DNA of 6,916 bases from an uncultured Actinomyces sp. (GTDB lineage Bacteria > Actinomycetota > Actinomycetes > Actinomycetales > Actinomycetaceae): contig CALHID010000236.1 of assembly GCA_938030835.1 (NCBI GenBank), positions 1 through 6,916 of the forward strand, read 5' to 3'. The position numbers and the translations under genes were made by a program. The stretch's first letter is position 1. The number at the start of each line of letters is the position of its first letter. Positions 1 to 6,032 of this stretch are shown here, in pieces. The notes below the pieces were generated by a model. That model was not told where the DNA came from. It made no database searches and was given only the letters and a program-made list of their open reading frames with translations.

Positions 1-2
1 CT

Positions 3-743
3 AGCGATGAGAGCGCAACGGCTGATTTGAATGAGAGGCGTCGTGAACGCACGCATGCGCATCGACGCCTTCTCCTTACACGACTCGCCTCCGCCTGTGG
101 CGCTGTCATTGTCGTGTGTGCTTTGGTGTGGGGAGTTTTCTTCTCGCCGCTTTTTGCTCTCGATATGTCTCAGGTGTCGATCGATGGACTCGGTGAGGAC
201 ACGACTACTCAAAACGAGGTACGTGCCGCGATCGAACCTTTTGCTTCTGTTCCGCTTCCACGCCTGAAGACTTCTGCGATCGACGAGCAGATCGCGAAGG
301 TGCGTTTGGTTCGTGAGTCTCATGTCCAGCGTGCCTGGCCGCGCGGATTAATCGTTCAGGTCCGTCCCCGGCAAGCGATTCTGGCGGTGAAAGACGGTTC
401 TTCTTGGGCTTTGGTCGACGATCAGGGAGTAACGGTTTCTTCTGCCTCAACGGCTCCCGTGGGAATGGCCCCAACTACCCTTCCTGACGGTGAACAGCGC
501 GCACAAGCTGCAGCTGATGTCGCGGCGATTTGGACCGCGATGGGGGATGATCTGCGATCGAAGATCGCGATGATCACTCACGATGGCCAAACTGTCTCCA
601 TGACCTTGACAAACTCTCGAACGCTCAATTGGGGAGTAGCCAAGGACAACGAGCTCAAGGCAAAAGTTGCGGCTGTTTTGATTTCACAGCGTCAGGCACG
701 GACCTATGATGTGTCCTCGCCCGTGCATCCTGTCACTTCTTAA
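3..743 (+). CDS. ftsQ: Cell division protein FtsQ, probably 5'-truncated by the window edge
   Basis: FtsQ is a bitopic membrane protein of the divisome; it pairs with FtsL and FtsB and links early ring assembly to septal peptidoglycan synthesis. Counting from the TTG codon at 27, an Arg-rich cytoplasmic stretch (residues 3-19) precedes one membrane segment at about 20-43. A POTRA domain follows at about 45-113, starting near LDMSQVSIDGL and ending in the typical RAWPRGLIVQVRPRQA strand. A beta domain runs to about residue 220. The TTG at 27 could be a start, but no convincing ribosome site precedes it. The frame stays open to base 3 and reads SDESATADLNERRRER, which looks like the usual charged tail of actinobacterial FtsQ. 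I therefore treat the gene as continuing upstream. The stop is TAA at 741-743. ftsZ follows after 136 bases with no ftsA between, as is usual in Actinobacteria. The identity is safe; the start is not. Confidence 0.88.
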   Translation, partial: SDESATADLNERRRERTHAHRRLLLTRLASACGAVIVVCALVWGVFFSPLFALDMSQVSIDGLGEDTTTQNEVRAAIEPFASVPLPRLKTSAIDEQIAKVRLVRESHVQRAWPRGLIVQVRPRQAILAVKDGSSWALVDDQGVTVSSASTAPVGMAPTTLPDGEQRAQAAADVAAIWTAMGDDLRSKIAMITHDGQTVSMTLTNSRTLNWGVAKDNELKAKVAAVLISQRQARTYDVSSPVHPVTS

Positions 744-773
744 CTTAGAGAAGCGACACGCCCGCGAATTGTC

Positions 774-802
774 TTGAAGAATTGGGGTCTTACCCCTACC
801 TT
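774..802 (+). promoter_or_regulatory. Candidate promoter for ftsZ
   Basis: A TTGAAG hexamer at 774-779 and a TACCTT hexamer at 797-802 are separated by exactly 17 bases. They fit a housekeeping sigma promoter of the loose TTGAnn / TAnnnT type common in Actinobacteria. Transcription would start near base 809, leaving a leader of about 70 bases. The spacer holds a small palindrome (GGGGT, three bases, ACCCC; 784-796). Promoters between ftsQ and ftsZ are known in other Actinobacteria, so the position is reasonable. The match is by eye and moderate. Confidence 0.4.
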
Positions 803-867
803 CTTCCCGTCTACACGCAGGTCAAACATCAACCTTCTACTTGAGGTTTAAGGTTGGTGCGCAGAAA

Positions 868-872
868 GAGGG
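868..872 (+). promoter_or_regulatory. Ribosome binding site that fixes the ftsZ start
   Basis: The purine run GAGGG lies 7 bases before the ATG at 880. It supports that ATG over the in-frame TTG at 841, which would add 13 residues unlike the normal FtsZ N-terminus. Confidence 0.7.
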
Positions 873-879
873 CAAGGTT

Positions 880-2118
880 ATGGTCGCACCGCAGAATCAT
901 CTGGCGGTTATCAAAGTCGTCGGAGTTGGTGGCGGCGGTGTTAACGCCGTCAATCGAATGATTGAAGTTGGCTTGAAAGGCGTTGAGTTCATTGCTGTGA
1001 ACACCGACGCGCAAGCTTTGCTGATGTCCGATGCAGAGACGAAGTTGGACATCGGTCGTGACCTTACCCATGGCCTCGGTGCCGGAGCAGACCCCGCAGT
1101 GGGTCGACAGGCAGCCGAAGACCATATCGACGAAATTACCGAGGCCCTTGAAGGCGCGGATATGGTCTTCGTGACCGCAGGTGAAGGTGGCGGTACCGGA
1201 ACCGGTGCAGCTCCCGTTGTCGCGAAGATTGCGCGCACCGCAGGTGCACTGACCGTCGGTGTTGTCACACGCCCCTTCTCCTTTGAAGGAAACCGCCGCG
1301 CATCCCAGGCTGATGCTGGTGTTGAGAAGCTCCGTGAAGAGGTCGACACCCTGATCGTCATTCCGAACGATCGTCTGCTTCAGATCTCAGATGCCAATAT
1401 TTCGGTACTCGAAGCTTTCCGTGCCGCCGATCAGGTTCTGCTTTCTGGCGTTCAAGGTATTACCGAACTGATCACCACCCCCGGTCTGATCAACGTGGAC
1501 TTCAACGATGTGAAGTCCGTAATGAAGGACGCGGGTTCCGCCCTCATGGGTATTGGCTCGGCAACCGGCGAAGATCGCGCTCTGCGAGCAGTCGAGTCCG
1601 CCATCTCCTCGCCACTCCTTGAAGCCTCGATCGATGGTGCACACGGCGTCCTCATGTTCTTCCAGGGTGGTTCCGACCTGGGCTTGCAGGAGATCTACCA
1701 GTCTTCGCTCTTGGTTCGCGAGGCCGCGCACCCCGAGGCCAATATCATCTTCGGTTCTGTCATTGACGACTCCCTTGGTGACGAAATCCGCGTGACCGTC
1801 ATCGCGGCGGGCTTTGACGAGGTGGCATCCCAATCTTCTCCGGCAAATGAGCCCGTCGTGGCTCCTCGACCGGTTCACGCTCGTCAGGAAAAGACCGAAG
1901 CTCCAGCAGCTCCTCAGCGCCGCATCGGGGAAGTGGCCTCGGCTCACACCGCAGCTCACCGCGCAGATCCTGAATTGCCGACGCGCACCAACCAGATTCC
2001 GATTGCCCGCCAGAGCGATGAAGAGTCGTCGAAGGAAGTTCCTTCCCTCGAAGTGCCTCGTGTCTTCGAAGAGGAGCAGCCTTCGGACGTCTTGGATATT
2101 CCTGATTTCTTGCGCTGA
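880..2118 (+). CDS. ftsZ: Cell division protein FtsZ (bacterial tubulin, GTPase)
   Basis: FtsZ polymerises with GTP into the cytoplasmic ring that recruits the divisome. From the ATG at 880 the protein has 412 residues. The nucleotide-binding half carries GVGGGGVNAV (15-24), the NTD loop (41-43) and the tubulin signature GGGTGTG (103-109). The T7 loop, with N205, D207 and D210 in NVDFNDVK, supplies the catalytic acidic residues to the next subunit. The C-terminal tubulin-like domain ends near residue 317. A Pro/Ala/Glu-rich variable linker follows, then the conserved tail DVLDIPDFLR, the expected SepF docking peptide. The start is set by a purine-rich ribosome site and by alignment of the N-terminus with other FtsZ proteins. 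Codon choice looks more biased toward preferred codons (AAG, ATC, CGC/CGT, ACC) than in pgeF, consistent with high expression. Its TGA overlaps the ATG of pgeF. Confidence 0.98.
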   Translation: MVAPQNHLAVIKVVGVGGGGVNAVNRMIEVGLKGVEFIAVNTDAQALLMSDAETKLDIGRDLTHGLGAGADPAVGRQAAEDHIDEITEALEGADMVFVTAGEGGGTGTGAAPVVAKIARTAGALTVGVVTRPFSFEGNRRASQADAGVEKLREEVDTLIVIPNDRLLQISDANISVLEAFRAADQVLLSGVQGITELITTPGLINVDFNDVKSVMKDAGSALMGIGSATGEDRALRAVESAISSPLLEASIDGAHGVLMFFQGGSDLGLQEIYQSSLLVREAAHPEANIIFGSVIDDSLGDEIRVTVIAAGFDEVASQSSPANEPVVAPRPVHARQEKTEAPAAPQRRIGEVASAHTAAHRADPELPTRTNQIPIARQSDEESSKEVPSLEVPRVFEEEQPSDVLDIPDFLR

Positions 2119-2864
2119 TGAAGCACACTGACCTGCACGGTGCCCGCGTTTACTTCACTGAAGTCGGCGCGGGCACCGACCCATATCGGGACAACTTTGG
2201 GACGCACGTCGGCGATAGCGCGGATCATGTACATGAGCGTCGCCGCGATCTTTCCACGCTTATTGGTCATCCAATTGTTTGGATGAATCAGACGCATTCG
2301 GTGAACGTTGAGGCACTTACCCCTGCGAAGGCCTCTCTTTCATCACAGGAGTATCAAGGGGAAATAGGTCCTCTTGACTGCGATGGTGTCGTGATCGATT
2401 CACGTCAGTGGGAGCAAGCTCCAGCCTTGGCTGTGATGACGGCAGACTGTATGCCGATCTTGCTGAGTAGTGGAAACGGAGTCATCGGCGCAGTTCACGC
2501 CGGACGCGTGGGATTCCTCGGAGGGATTCTTGACCGAACATGTGAGGTCTTTGCTTCTTTTGGTGTGGACACCGCTGATATTCAGATGCTTATTGGACCG
2601 TCTATCTGCGGCCGATGCTATGAAGTCCCGACTTCAATGAAAGATCAGAGCGCGCTTATTGCTCCCGCGATAGCCTCGCGCACGTCGTGGGGGAGTGACG
2701 CCCTGGATCTTCCCGGTGCGGCATTGGCCTGGGCTGCGGAGCGCGGGATCACGGCCTCGTGGATCAATGAATGCACTCTGGAAAATCCCTTATATCATTC
2801 CTATCGTCGAGACCCAGCTTGTGGGCGTTTTGCATCAGTAATTGCGACATGCCGACAGGCTTAA
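2118..2864 (+). CDS. pgeF: Peptidoglycan editing factor PgeF (YfiH / DUF152, multicopper-polyphenol-oxidoreductase-like fold)
   Basis: This family was long called a laccase. E. coli YfiH (PgeF) instead acts as a cytoplasmic editing enzyme that removes wrong residues, such as L-Ser in place of L-Ala, from UDP-MurNAc precursors; related proteins also show purine nucleoside activity. The 248 residues are full length. The metal/active-site set is visible: H60 in NQTH, C111 in TADCMP and H127 in AVHAGR. The DCDGVV segment (87-92), IGPSICGRCYEV and the C-terminal YHSYRRDPACGR motif are also present. The ATG overlaps the ftsZ TGA by one base (TGATG) and has no ribosome site of its own, so translation is probably coupled to ftsZ. 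Location after ftsZ is conserved in Actinobacteria and Firmicutes (ylmD). Substrate choice in this organism is inferred. Confidence 0.93.
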   Translation: MKHTDLHGARVYFTEVGAGTDPYRDNFGTHVGDSADHVHERRRDLSTLIGHPIVWMNQTHSVNVEALTPAKASLSSQEYQGEIGPLDCDGVVIDSRQWEQAPALAVMTADCMPILLSSGNGVIGAVHAGRVGFLGGILDRTCEVFASFGVDTADIQMLIGPSICGRCYEVPTSMKDQSALIAPAIASRTSWGSDALDLPGAALAWAAERGITASWINECTLENPLYHSYRRDPACGRFASVIATCRQA

Positions 2865-2913
2865 GCGTGTGAATCGCTCCGGCGCATTACCTTGTGCTCA
2901 GGTCCCGTTACAT

Positions 2914-2920
2914 AGAGGAG
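2914..2920 (+). promoter_or_regulatory. Strong ribosome binding site of sepF
   Basis: AGAGGAG is a near-ideal Shine-Dalgarno. It ends 3 bases before the ATG at 2924 and 6 bases before the ATG at 2927. Normal spacing favours 2927. It also rules out the GTG at 2894, which lies upstream of the site. Confidence 0.75.
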
Positions 2921-2926
2921 AGCATG

Positions 2927-3388
2927 ATGTCAGGCTTCGGAGCAAAAGCACGCCAATTCATGGGTTGGTACACCCCGGAAGAGGTCGATGAGAGCACCTT
3001 GGACTTCCTTCCCGAAGAAGTTGAGGAGACAGAAGTGGCTCACATTACTCCCGCATCGAATGTCACGCCCATTCACCGCGAAGAGCGCCGCAGCGTTCAG
3101 CAGGCGGATCTTTCGCGTATCGTCACCGTACGTCCGTTGAACTACAACGATGCGCCGGCAATCGCTGAGCCCTACCGTGATGGTGTTCCCGTCATCATGA
3201 ATCTTTCTGAGGTCTCGGATAAGGATGCGCAGCGCTTCATCGACTTTGCTGTTGGCTTGACCTATGGCCTTCAGGGCGTATTCGAACGTGTCACTGATCG
3301 CGTTTTCCTTCTTTCGCCTCACAGTGTTGAGGTAACCGGCGACGTAACCGGGTCGAACCGTTCGGCGACTGCGCTCTTCGGACGCTGA
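2927..3388 (+). CDS. sepF: Cell division protein SepF, membrane anchor of FtsZ
   Basis: SepF binds the FtsZ C-terminal peptide and the membrane, and in organisms without FtsA it is expected to be the main anchor of the ring. The 153-residue protein starts with a short amphipathic segment (MSGFGAKARQFMGWY), the likely membrane-targeting helix. An acidic, poorly conserved linker runs to about residue 60. The SepF core covers about 65-139, from VTVRPLNYNDAPAIAEPYRDG through the hydrophobic VIMNL strand and the DAQRFIDFAVGLTYGL helix to FLLSPHSVEV. Tandem ATG codons at 2924 and 2927 are both possible; I chose 2927 for ribosome-site spacing, a one-residue difference. A TACCTT hexamer at 2888-2893 might be a -10 element, but no matching -35 is seen. 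yggT follows two bases after the stop. Confidence 0.95.
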   Translation: MSGFGAKARQFMGWYTPEEVDESTLDFLPEEVEETEVAHITPASNVTPIHREERRSVQQADLSRIVTVRPLNYNDAPAIAEPYRDGVPVIMNLSEVSDKDAQRFIDFAVGLTYGLQGVFERVTDRVFLLSPHSVEVTGDVTGSNRSATALFGR

Positions 3389-3390
3389 TC

Positions 3391-3699
3391 ATGATCTCCC
3401 AGTGGTTGGGGGGAGCGATTGCTCTTCTTGCGGGTCTGTACATGCTCGTGTTGATCGCGCGCATGATTTTTGATTGGATTCGCTTCTTCTCTCCACTGTG
3501 GAGGCCGTCAGGGATCATTCTGCCCATTGCGAATCTGGTCTATGCGTTGACTGATCCCCCTCTTTCTTTCCTGCGCAGGATTATTCCGCCGTTGCGTCTT
3601 GGAGGGAGCGTTGCCATCGATCTGGGATTTATGATCCTGTTCTTGGCGACGATCATTGTTGAAAACCTTGGGGTTTTCGTTCGCAGCTTGGGCTTTTAG
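3391..3699 (+). CDS. YggT family membrane protein (YlmG-like)
   Basis: This 102-residue integral membrane protein matches the YggT family, whose members typically have about 90-100 residues, two hydrophobic segments and a conserved connecting loop. Segment one is at about 5-27 and segment two at about 74-93. The loop carries the family hallmark DPPLSFLRRIIPPLRLGG (55-72), followed by the conserved D77. The biochemical role is unsettled. In Firmicutes and Actinobacteria the gene lies beside sepF, and chloroplast homologues affect nucleoid or membrane organisation, so a membrane-organising role near the division site is an inference. The ATG lies two bases after the sepF TGA (TGATCATGA) and lacks a clear ribosome site, which suggests coupled translation. 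The TAG stop is at 3697-3699. Confidence 0.9.
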   Translation: MISQWLGGAIALLAGLYMLVLIARMIFDWIRFFSPLWRPSGIILPIANLVYALTDPPLSFLRRIIPPLRLGGSVAIDLGFMILFLATIIVENLGVFVRSLGF

Positions 3700-3751
3700 C
3701 TCTGGCGTTTGGCAGTGACCTCGGTTCTATCGCGGTTGCATGTCACCTGAG

Positions 3752-3806
3752 TAATGAGTGAAATATGGGGAAATTGGTGTTATTGTGACGCTAGTTCCGC
3801 TATTAT
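3752..3806 (+). promoter_or_regulatory. AT-rich candidate promoter region of divIVA
   Basis: The yggT-divIVA gap holds two plausible -10 hexamers, TATTGT at 3781-3786 and TATTAT at 3801-3806, in a locally AT-rich stretch. No -35 with ideal spacing goes with either; TTGTGA at 3783-3788 is only 12 bases from the second. A promoter of its own is expected for divIVA, given its separate leader and ribosome site, but the exact element is uncertain. Confidence 0.3.
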
Positions 3807-3844
3807 TCCAGTGTGTAGTTCGGGTCATCCTCATCGGTGATCCG

Positions 3845-3868
3845 GTGACGCAAGCATGCGAGCGTCAC
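3845..3868. promoter_or_regulatory. 24-bp dyad-symmetric element upstream of divIVA (possible operator or leader hairpin)
   Basis: GTGACGC at 3845-3851 faces its exact reverse complement GCGTCAC at 3862-3868. The palindrome GCATGC (3854-3859) sits exactly at the centre of symmetry. Twenty of the 24 positions obey the dyad; only the AA/GA pairs flanking the core break it. A third GTGACGC lies at 3785-3791. The element ends 12 bases before the divIVA ribosome site. As DNA it resembles an operator. As RNA it would form a 7-bp stem with a 10-base loop. No T-run follows, so it is not a terminator. The binding factor is unknown. Confidence 0.45.
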
Positions 3869-3893
3869 ACAACAAGTACCGAGAGGTAAACAA

Positions 3894-4511
3894 ATGGCTC
3901 TGCTCACAACCGAAGATGTGTTGGAAAAAACCTTCAACATCGTGAAGTTCCGTGAAGGATATGACCAGGTCGAGGTTGACGACTTCCTTGATGAGGTTGT
4001 TTCCACGATCTATACTCTCCAGGCTGAGAACCAGAACCTGCGCGAAGAGCTTGAGGCTGCTGAGCGTCGAGTCGCTGAGCTGTCCGGTGGCGAAGCCCCC
4101 AGCTACAAGCCTGCAGAAGAGGCCGCTGCTCCCGTCGTTGAAGAGCCCGTTGCCCCCGAGCCTTCCGTCACCGAGACCGCCGTTGCAGCCCCCGCAGTTG
4201 CTACTACTCCCGAGAGTGCAGAATCTGCAACCTCGATGCTTGCACTGGCACAGCGCGTCCACGACGAGTACGTTCGCGATGGCCGCGAAGAATCCGATCG
4301 CATCATCGCCGACGCAAACGCGAAGCGCGACGAAATTATTGCTGACGCACAGAACCAGCACCAGAACATTCTTTCTCAGCTGGATCAGGAGCGCGCACTG
4401 CTCGAAGGCAAGATCAACGAACTGCGTTCCTTCGAAGCGGAGTACCGTGCAAACCTGCGCGAGCACCTGGAAGGTTTGCTCCAGGAAGTGAACGCCGGAA
4501 CTCAGAACTGA
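3894..4511 (+). CDS. divIVA: DivIVA/Wag31 polar growth and septum-site scaffold
   Basis: DivIVA (Wag31 in mycobacteria) is a coiled-coil cytoplasmic scaffold that gathers at curved membrane, recruits the wall-growth machinery at poles, and is usually essential in Actinobacteria. The 205 residues begin with the family N-terminal domain MALLTTEDVLEKTFNIVKF; F19-R20 and GYDQVEVDDFLDEV (22-35) match the membrane-binding crossed-helix region. A first coiled coil runs to about residue 63. A Pro/Ala/Glu/Val-rich spacer spans about 65-112. The second coiled coil extends from about 114 to 200. The protein is shorter than Wag31 of M. tuberculosis (about 260 residues). GAGAGG at 3881-3886, 7 bases before the ATG, fixes the start. 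Codon use is strongly biased, fitting an abundant protein. A strong terminator follows directly. Phosphorylation control, known in mycobacteria, cannot be judged here. Confidence 0.96.
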   Translation: MALLTTEDVLEKTFNIVKFREGYDQVEVDDFLDEVVSTIYTLQAENQNLREELEAAERRVAELSGGEAPSYKPAEEAAAPVVEEPVAPEPSVTETAVAAPAVATTPESAESATSMLALAQRVHDEYVRDGREESDRIIADANAKRDEIIADAQNQHQNILSQLDQERALLEGKINELRSFEAEYRANLREHLEGLLQEVNAGTQN

Positions 4512-4528
4512 TTTCGGATCAAGATCTC

Positions 4529-4570
4529 TATGACGGTGGCGCCTTTGCGGCGCCACCGTCATAATTCTTT
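4529..4570 (+). terminator. Intrinsic terminator of divIVA
   Basis: A perfect 15-bp GC-rich stem is formed by 4529-4543 (ending GACGGTGGCGCC) and 4549-4563, closed by a five-base TTTGC loop. It is followed by ATTCTTT, a short and imperfect U tract. It starts 18 bases after the divIVA stop and its right arm ends 9 bases before the lspA start. The stem is strong. The weak U run leaves some read-through possible. Confidence 0.85.
4560..4565 (+). promoter_or_regulatory. Candidate -10 element for a leaderless lspA transcript
   Basis: CATAAT matches the TATAAT consensus at five of six bases. It lies 7 bases before the GTG at 4573, the distance at which transcription would start on or next to the start codon. 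Its first four bases are the end of the terminator stem. No clear -35 is seen, which is common for actinobacterial leaderless promoters. Confidence 0.4.
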
Positions 4571-4572
4571 AT

Positions 4573-5058
4573 GTGAAGAAAAATAATCGCAGCATGCTCG
4601 TCTGGGCGTACATCATTGCCTTAATCGCATTGGTAACGGATCAGGCTTCAAAGTTTTGGGCACTGAAGAATCTGAGTGATGGACAGCAACGCCCGCTCCT
4701 TGGATCCTTCCTTCGACTGGAGCTCACTGCGAATCCCGGTGCAGCCTTCTCCTTGGGCTCACATACGACAATCATCTTCACCTGTATCGCCTGCGTTGTT
4801 GTTACTGCGATTGTCATGTATCTTCCGCGCGTTGACTCGCGCCTGCTTGCTTTCGGATGTGCCCTGCTCCTTGGCGGTGCGGCTGGTAACTTGATCGATC
4901 GTTTTATTCAGGAACCCCGATGGGGAAGCGGCCACGTCGTCGATTTCATCGGATATGGGACTTGGTTCATTGGTAACGTTGCCGATATTTGGATTGTCTG
5001 CGCGGTCGTGATCCTGCTGGTTGCAAGCTTCACCGGTAACAAGCACTCGGTGCGCTGA
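4573..5058 (+). CDS. lspA: Lipoprotein signal peptidase LspA (signal peptidase II)
   Basis: LspA is a membrane aspartyl protease that cuts the signal peptide from diacylglyceryl-modified prolipoproteins before the lipobox cysteine. The 161 residues have four hydrophobic segments, at about 9-29, 65-84, 90-108 and 132-155. Family motifs are complete: TDQASKFW (22-29, with D23 and K27), ANPGAAFSLG (53-62), GGAAGNLIDR with catalytic D109, and GNVADIW with catalytic D138. The start is GTG at 4573, with no ribosome site but a good -10 element seven bases upstream, consistent with leaderless initiation. An ATG at 4594 would give 154 residues and also suits the family, but it too lacks a ribosome site. 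The gene begins right behind the divIVA terminator and is followed two bases after its stop by the pseudouridine synthase gene. Confidence 0.94.
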   Translation: MKKNNRSMLVWAYIIALIALVTDQASKFWALKNLSDGQQRPLLGSFLRLELTANPGAAFSLGSHTTIIFTCIACVVVTAIVMYLPRVDSRLLAFGCALLLGGAAGNLIDRFIQEPRWGSGHVVDFIGYGTWFIGNVADIWIVCAVVILLVASFTGNKHSVR

Positions 5059-5060
5059 AT

Positions 5061-5975
5061 ATGTCCGATACTCGTTTAATGCCCGTGCCCGATGCCTTGG
5101 TTGGAGAGCGCCTCGACGCAGCGCTTTCGCGCATTCTTGGTCTATCGCGGTCGCGTTGTAGTGAGCTCATCCTTGACCAGAATGTGACGATTAACGGAAG
5201 TCCGGCCTCTAAATCAGACAGGCTTGGAGAGAACGACCTCCTAGAAATTACGATCCCTGAACCGGAAACTCCCGTAACTCCAGTAGTGGGGATGGATATT
5301 CTGTACGACGATGACGATATTGTCGTCGTCAATAAGCCGGTTGGTGTTGCGGCGCACTCAGGTCCGGGGTGGACAGGGCCTACTGTCGTCGGCAACCTCG
5401 CGGCAGCGGGATATCGGATCACTACTCATGGTCCGGTTGAACGTCAAGGAATTGTTCATCGGCTGGATGTAGGAACCTCGGGCGCAATGATGGTTGCCAA
5501 GTCCGAACTTGCGTACTCGGTGATGAAACGCGCCTTCAAGGAACGGACTGTACGCAAGATCTACCATGCGGTGGTTGCTGGACATCCAGACCCGGCCTCG
5601 GGAACGATTGACGCACCGATTGGACGCCACCCCTCGCGAGAATGGCGTATGGCGGTGATTGACGGGGGAAAGCGCGCGGTGACGCACTACGACACTCTTG
5701 AGCTCATGCCGGGTGCCGCGCTCTTGGATGTGCACCTGGAGACGGGACGTACTCACCAGATTCGCGTGCATATGGCTGCTATCGGTCATCCCTGTGTTGG
5801 CGACGTCTTCTATGGGGCTGACCCGACAAAAGCAGAACAATTGGGCTTGGAGCGTCAGTGGCTGCACGCGGTTGAGCTGGGATTTACGCATCCGCGAACA
5901 CAACTTCCTGTGACGGTACGAGCTCCTTACCCGGATGACCTCAATCACGCTTTGGAGATTTTGCGTCATACGTAA
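5061..5975 (+). CDS. RluA/RluD family 23S rRNA pseudouridine synthase
   Basis: Enzymes of this family turn chosen uridines in 23S rRNA (RluD: helix 69) or other RNAs into pseudouridine. The 304 residues are a normal full length. An S4 RNA-binding domain covers about 15-65 (GERLDAALSRILGLSRSRCSELI, then VTINGSPASKSDRLGENDLLEI). The catalytic domain carries VVNKPVGVAAHS (89-100), the active-site motif HRLDVGTSG (133-141) with the nucleophilic D136, Y168 in KIYHAVV, and the RTHQIRVH motif (230-237). S4 plus these motifs make RluD the best guess, but RluA-family target sites cannot be assigned from sequence alone, so no symbol is given. The ATG lies two bases after the lspA TGA with no clear ribosome site, indicating coupling. 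lspA followed by this gene is a widely conserved actinobacterial pair. Confidence 0.93.
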   Translation: MSDTRLMPVPDALVGERLDAALSRILGLSRSRCSELILDQNVTINGSPASKSDRLGENDLLEITIPEPETPVTPVVGMDILYDDDDIVVVNKPVGVAAHSGPGWTGPTVVGNLAAAGYRITTHGPVERQGIVHRLDVGTSGAMMVAKSELAYSVMKRAFKERTVRKIYHAVVAGHPDPASGTIDAPIGRHPSREWRMAVIDGGKRAVTHYDTLELMPGAALLDVHLETGRTHQIRVHMAAIGHPCVGDVFYGADPTKAEQLGLERQWLHAVELGFTHPRTQLPVTVRAPYPDDLNHALEILRHT

Positions 5976-6020
5976 GCAATTTGCTTCACGCTTCGCCCAG
6001 TGTGCTGGCCCAAGAAACAC

Positions 6021-6026
6021 TAGACT
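6021..6026 (+). promoter_or_regulatory. Candidate -10 element for leaderless dnaE
   Basis: TAGACT fits the TAnnnT form and lies 6 bases before the dnaE ATG, so RNA would start at or next to the A of the start codon. No ribosome site is present in the 57-base gap after the rluD-like gene. No good -35 is seen. Confidence 0.5.
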
Positions 6027-6032
6027 GACACC

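Noticed and set aside
841..879. TTG at 841 as an earlier ftsZ start
   Set aside because: It would place the ribosome site inside the coding region and add residues not seen in FtsZ; the ATG at 880 has a proper ribosome site.
1387..1959. 190-codon minus-strand frame opposite ftsZ
   Set aside because: It lies wholly within the conserved FtsZ coding region and shows no known motif.
2894..2926. GTG at 2894 as the sepF start
   Set aside because: The strong AGAGGAG site lies downstream of it and serves the ATG at 2924/2927.
3332..3349. Direct repeat of GTAACC resembling MtrA- or GlnR-type boxes
   Set aside because: It lies inside the sepF reading frame and simply encodes a repeated Val-Thr-Gly; spacing does not clearly fit either consensus.
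3661..3678. GAAAACC / GGTTTTC inverted repeat near the end of yggT
   Set aside because: It is within the coding sequence, has a weak AT-rich stem and no T-run after it, so it is not a credible terminator.
3831..4562. Long open frame (243 codons) on the minus strand opposite divIVA
   Set aside because: It mirrors the strongly biased divIVA codons, its product is Cys/Leu/Gly-rich without family motifs, and its start lies inside the terminator stem.
5997..6008. CCAG-TGTG-CTGG mini-hairpin after the rluD-like gene
   Set aside because: A four-bp stem with no T-run is too weak to call a terminator.
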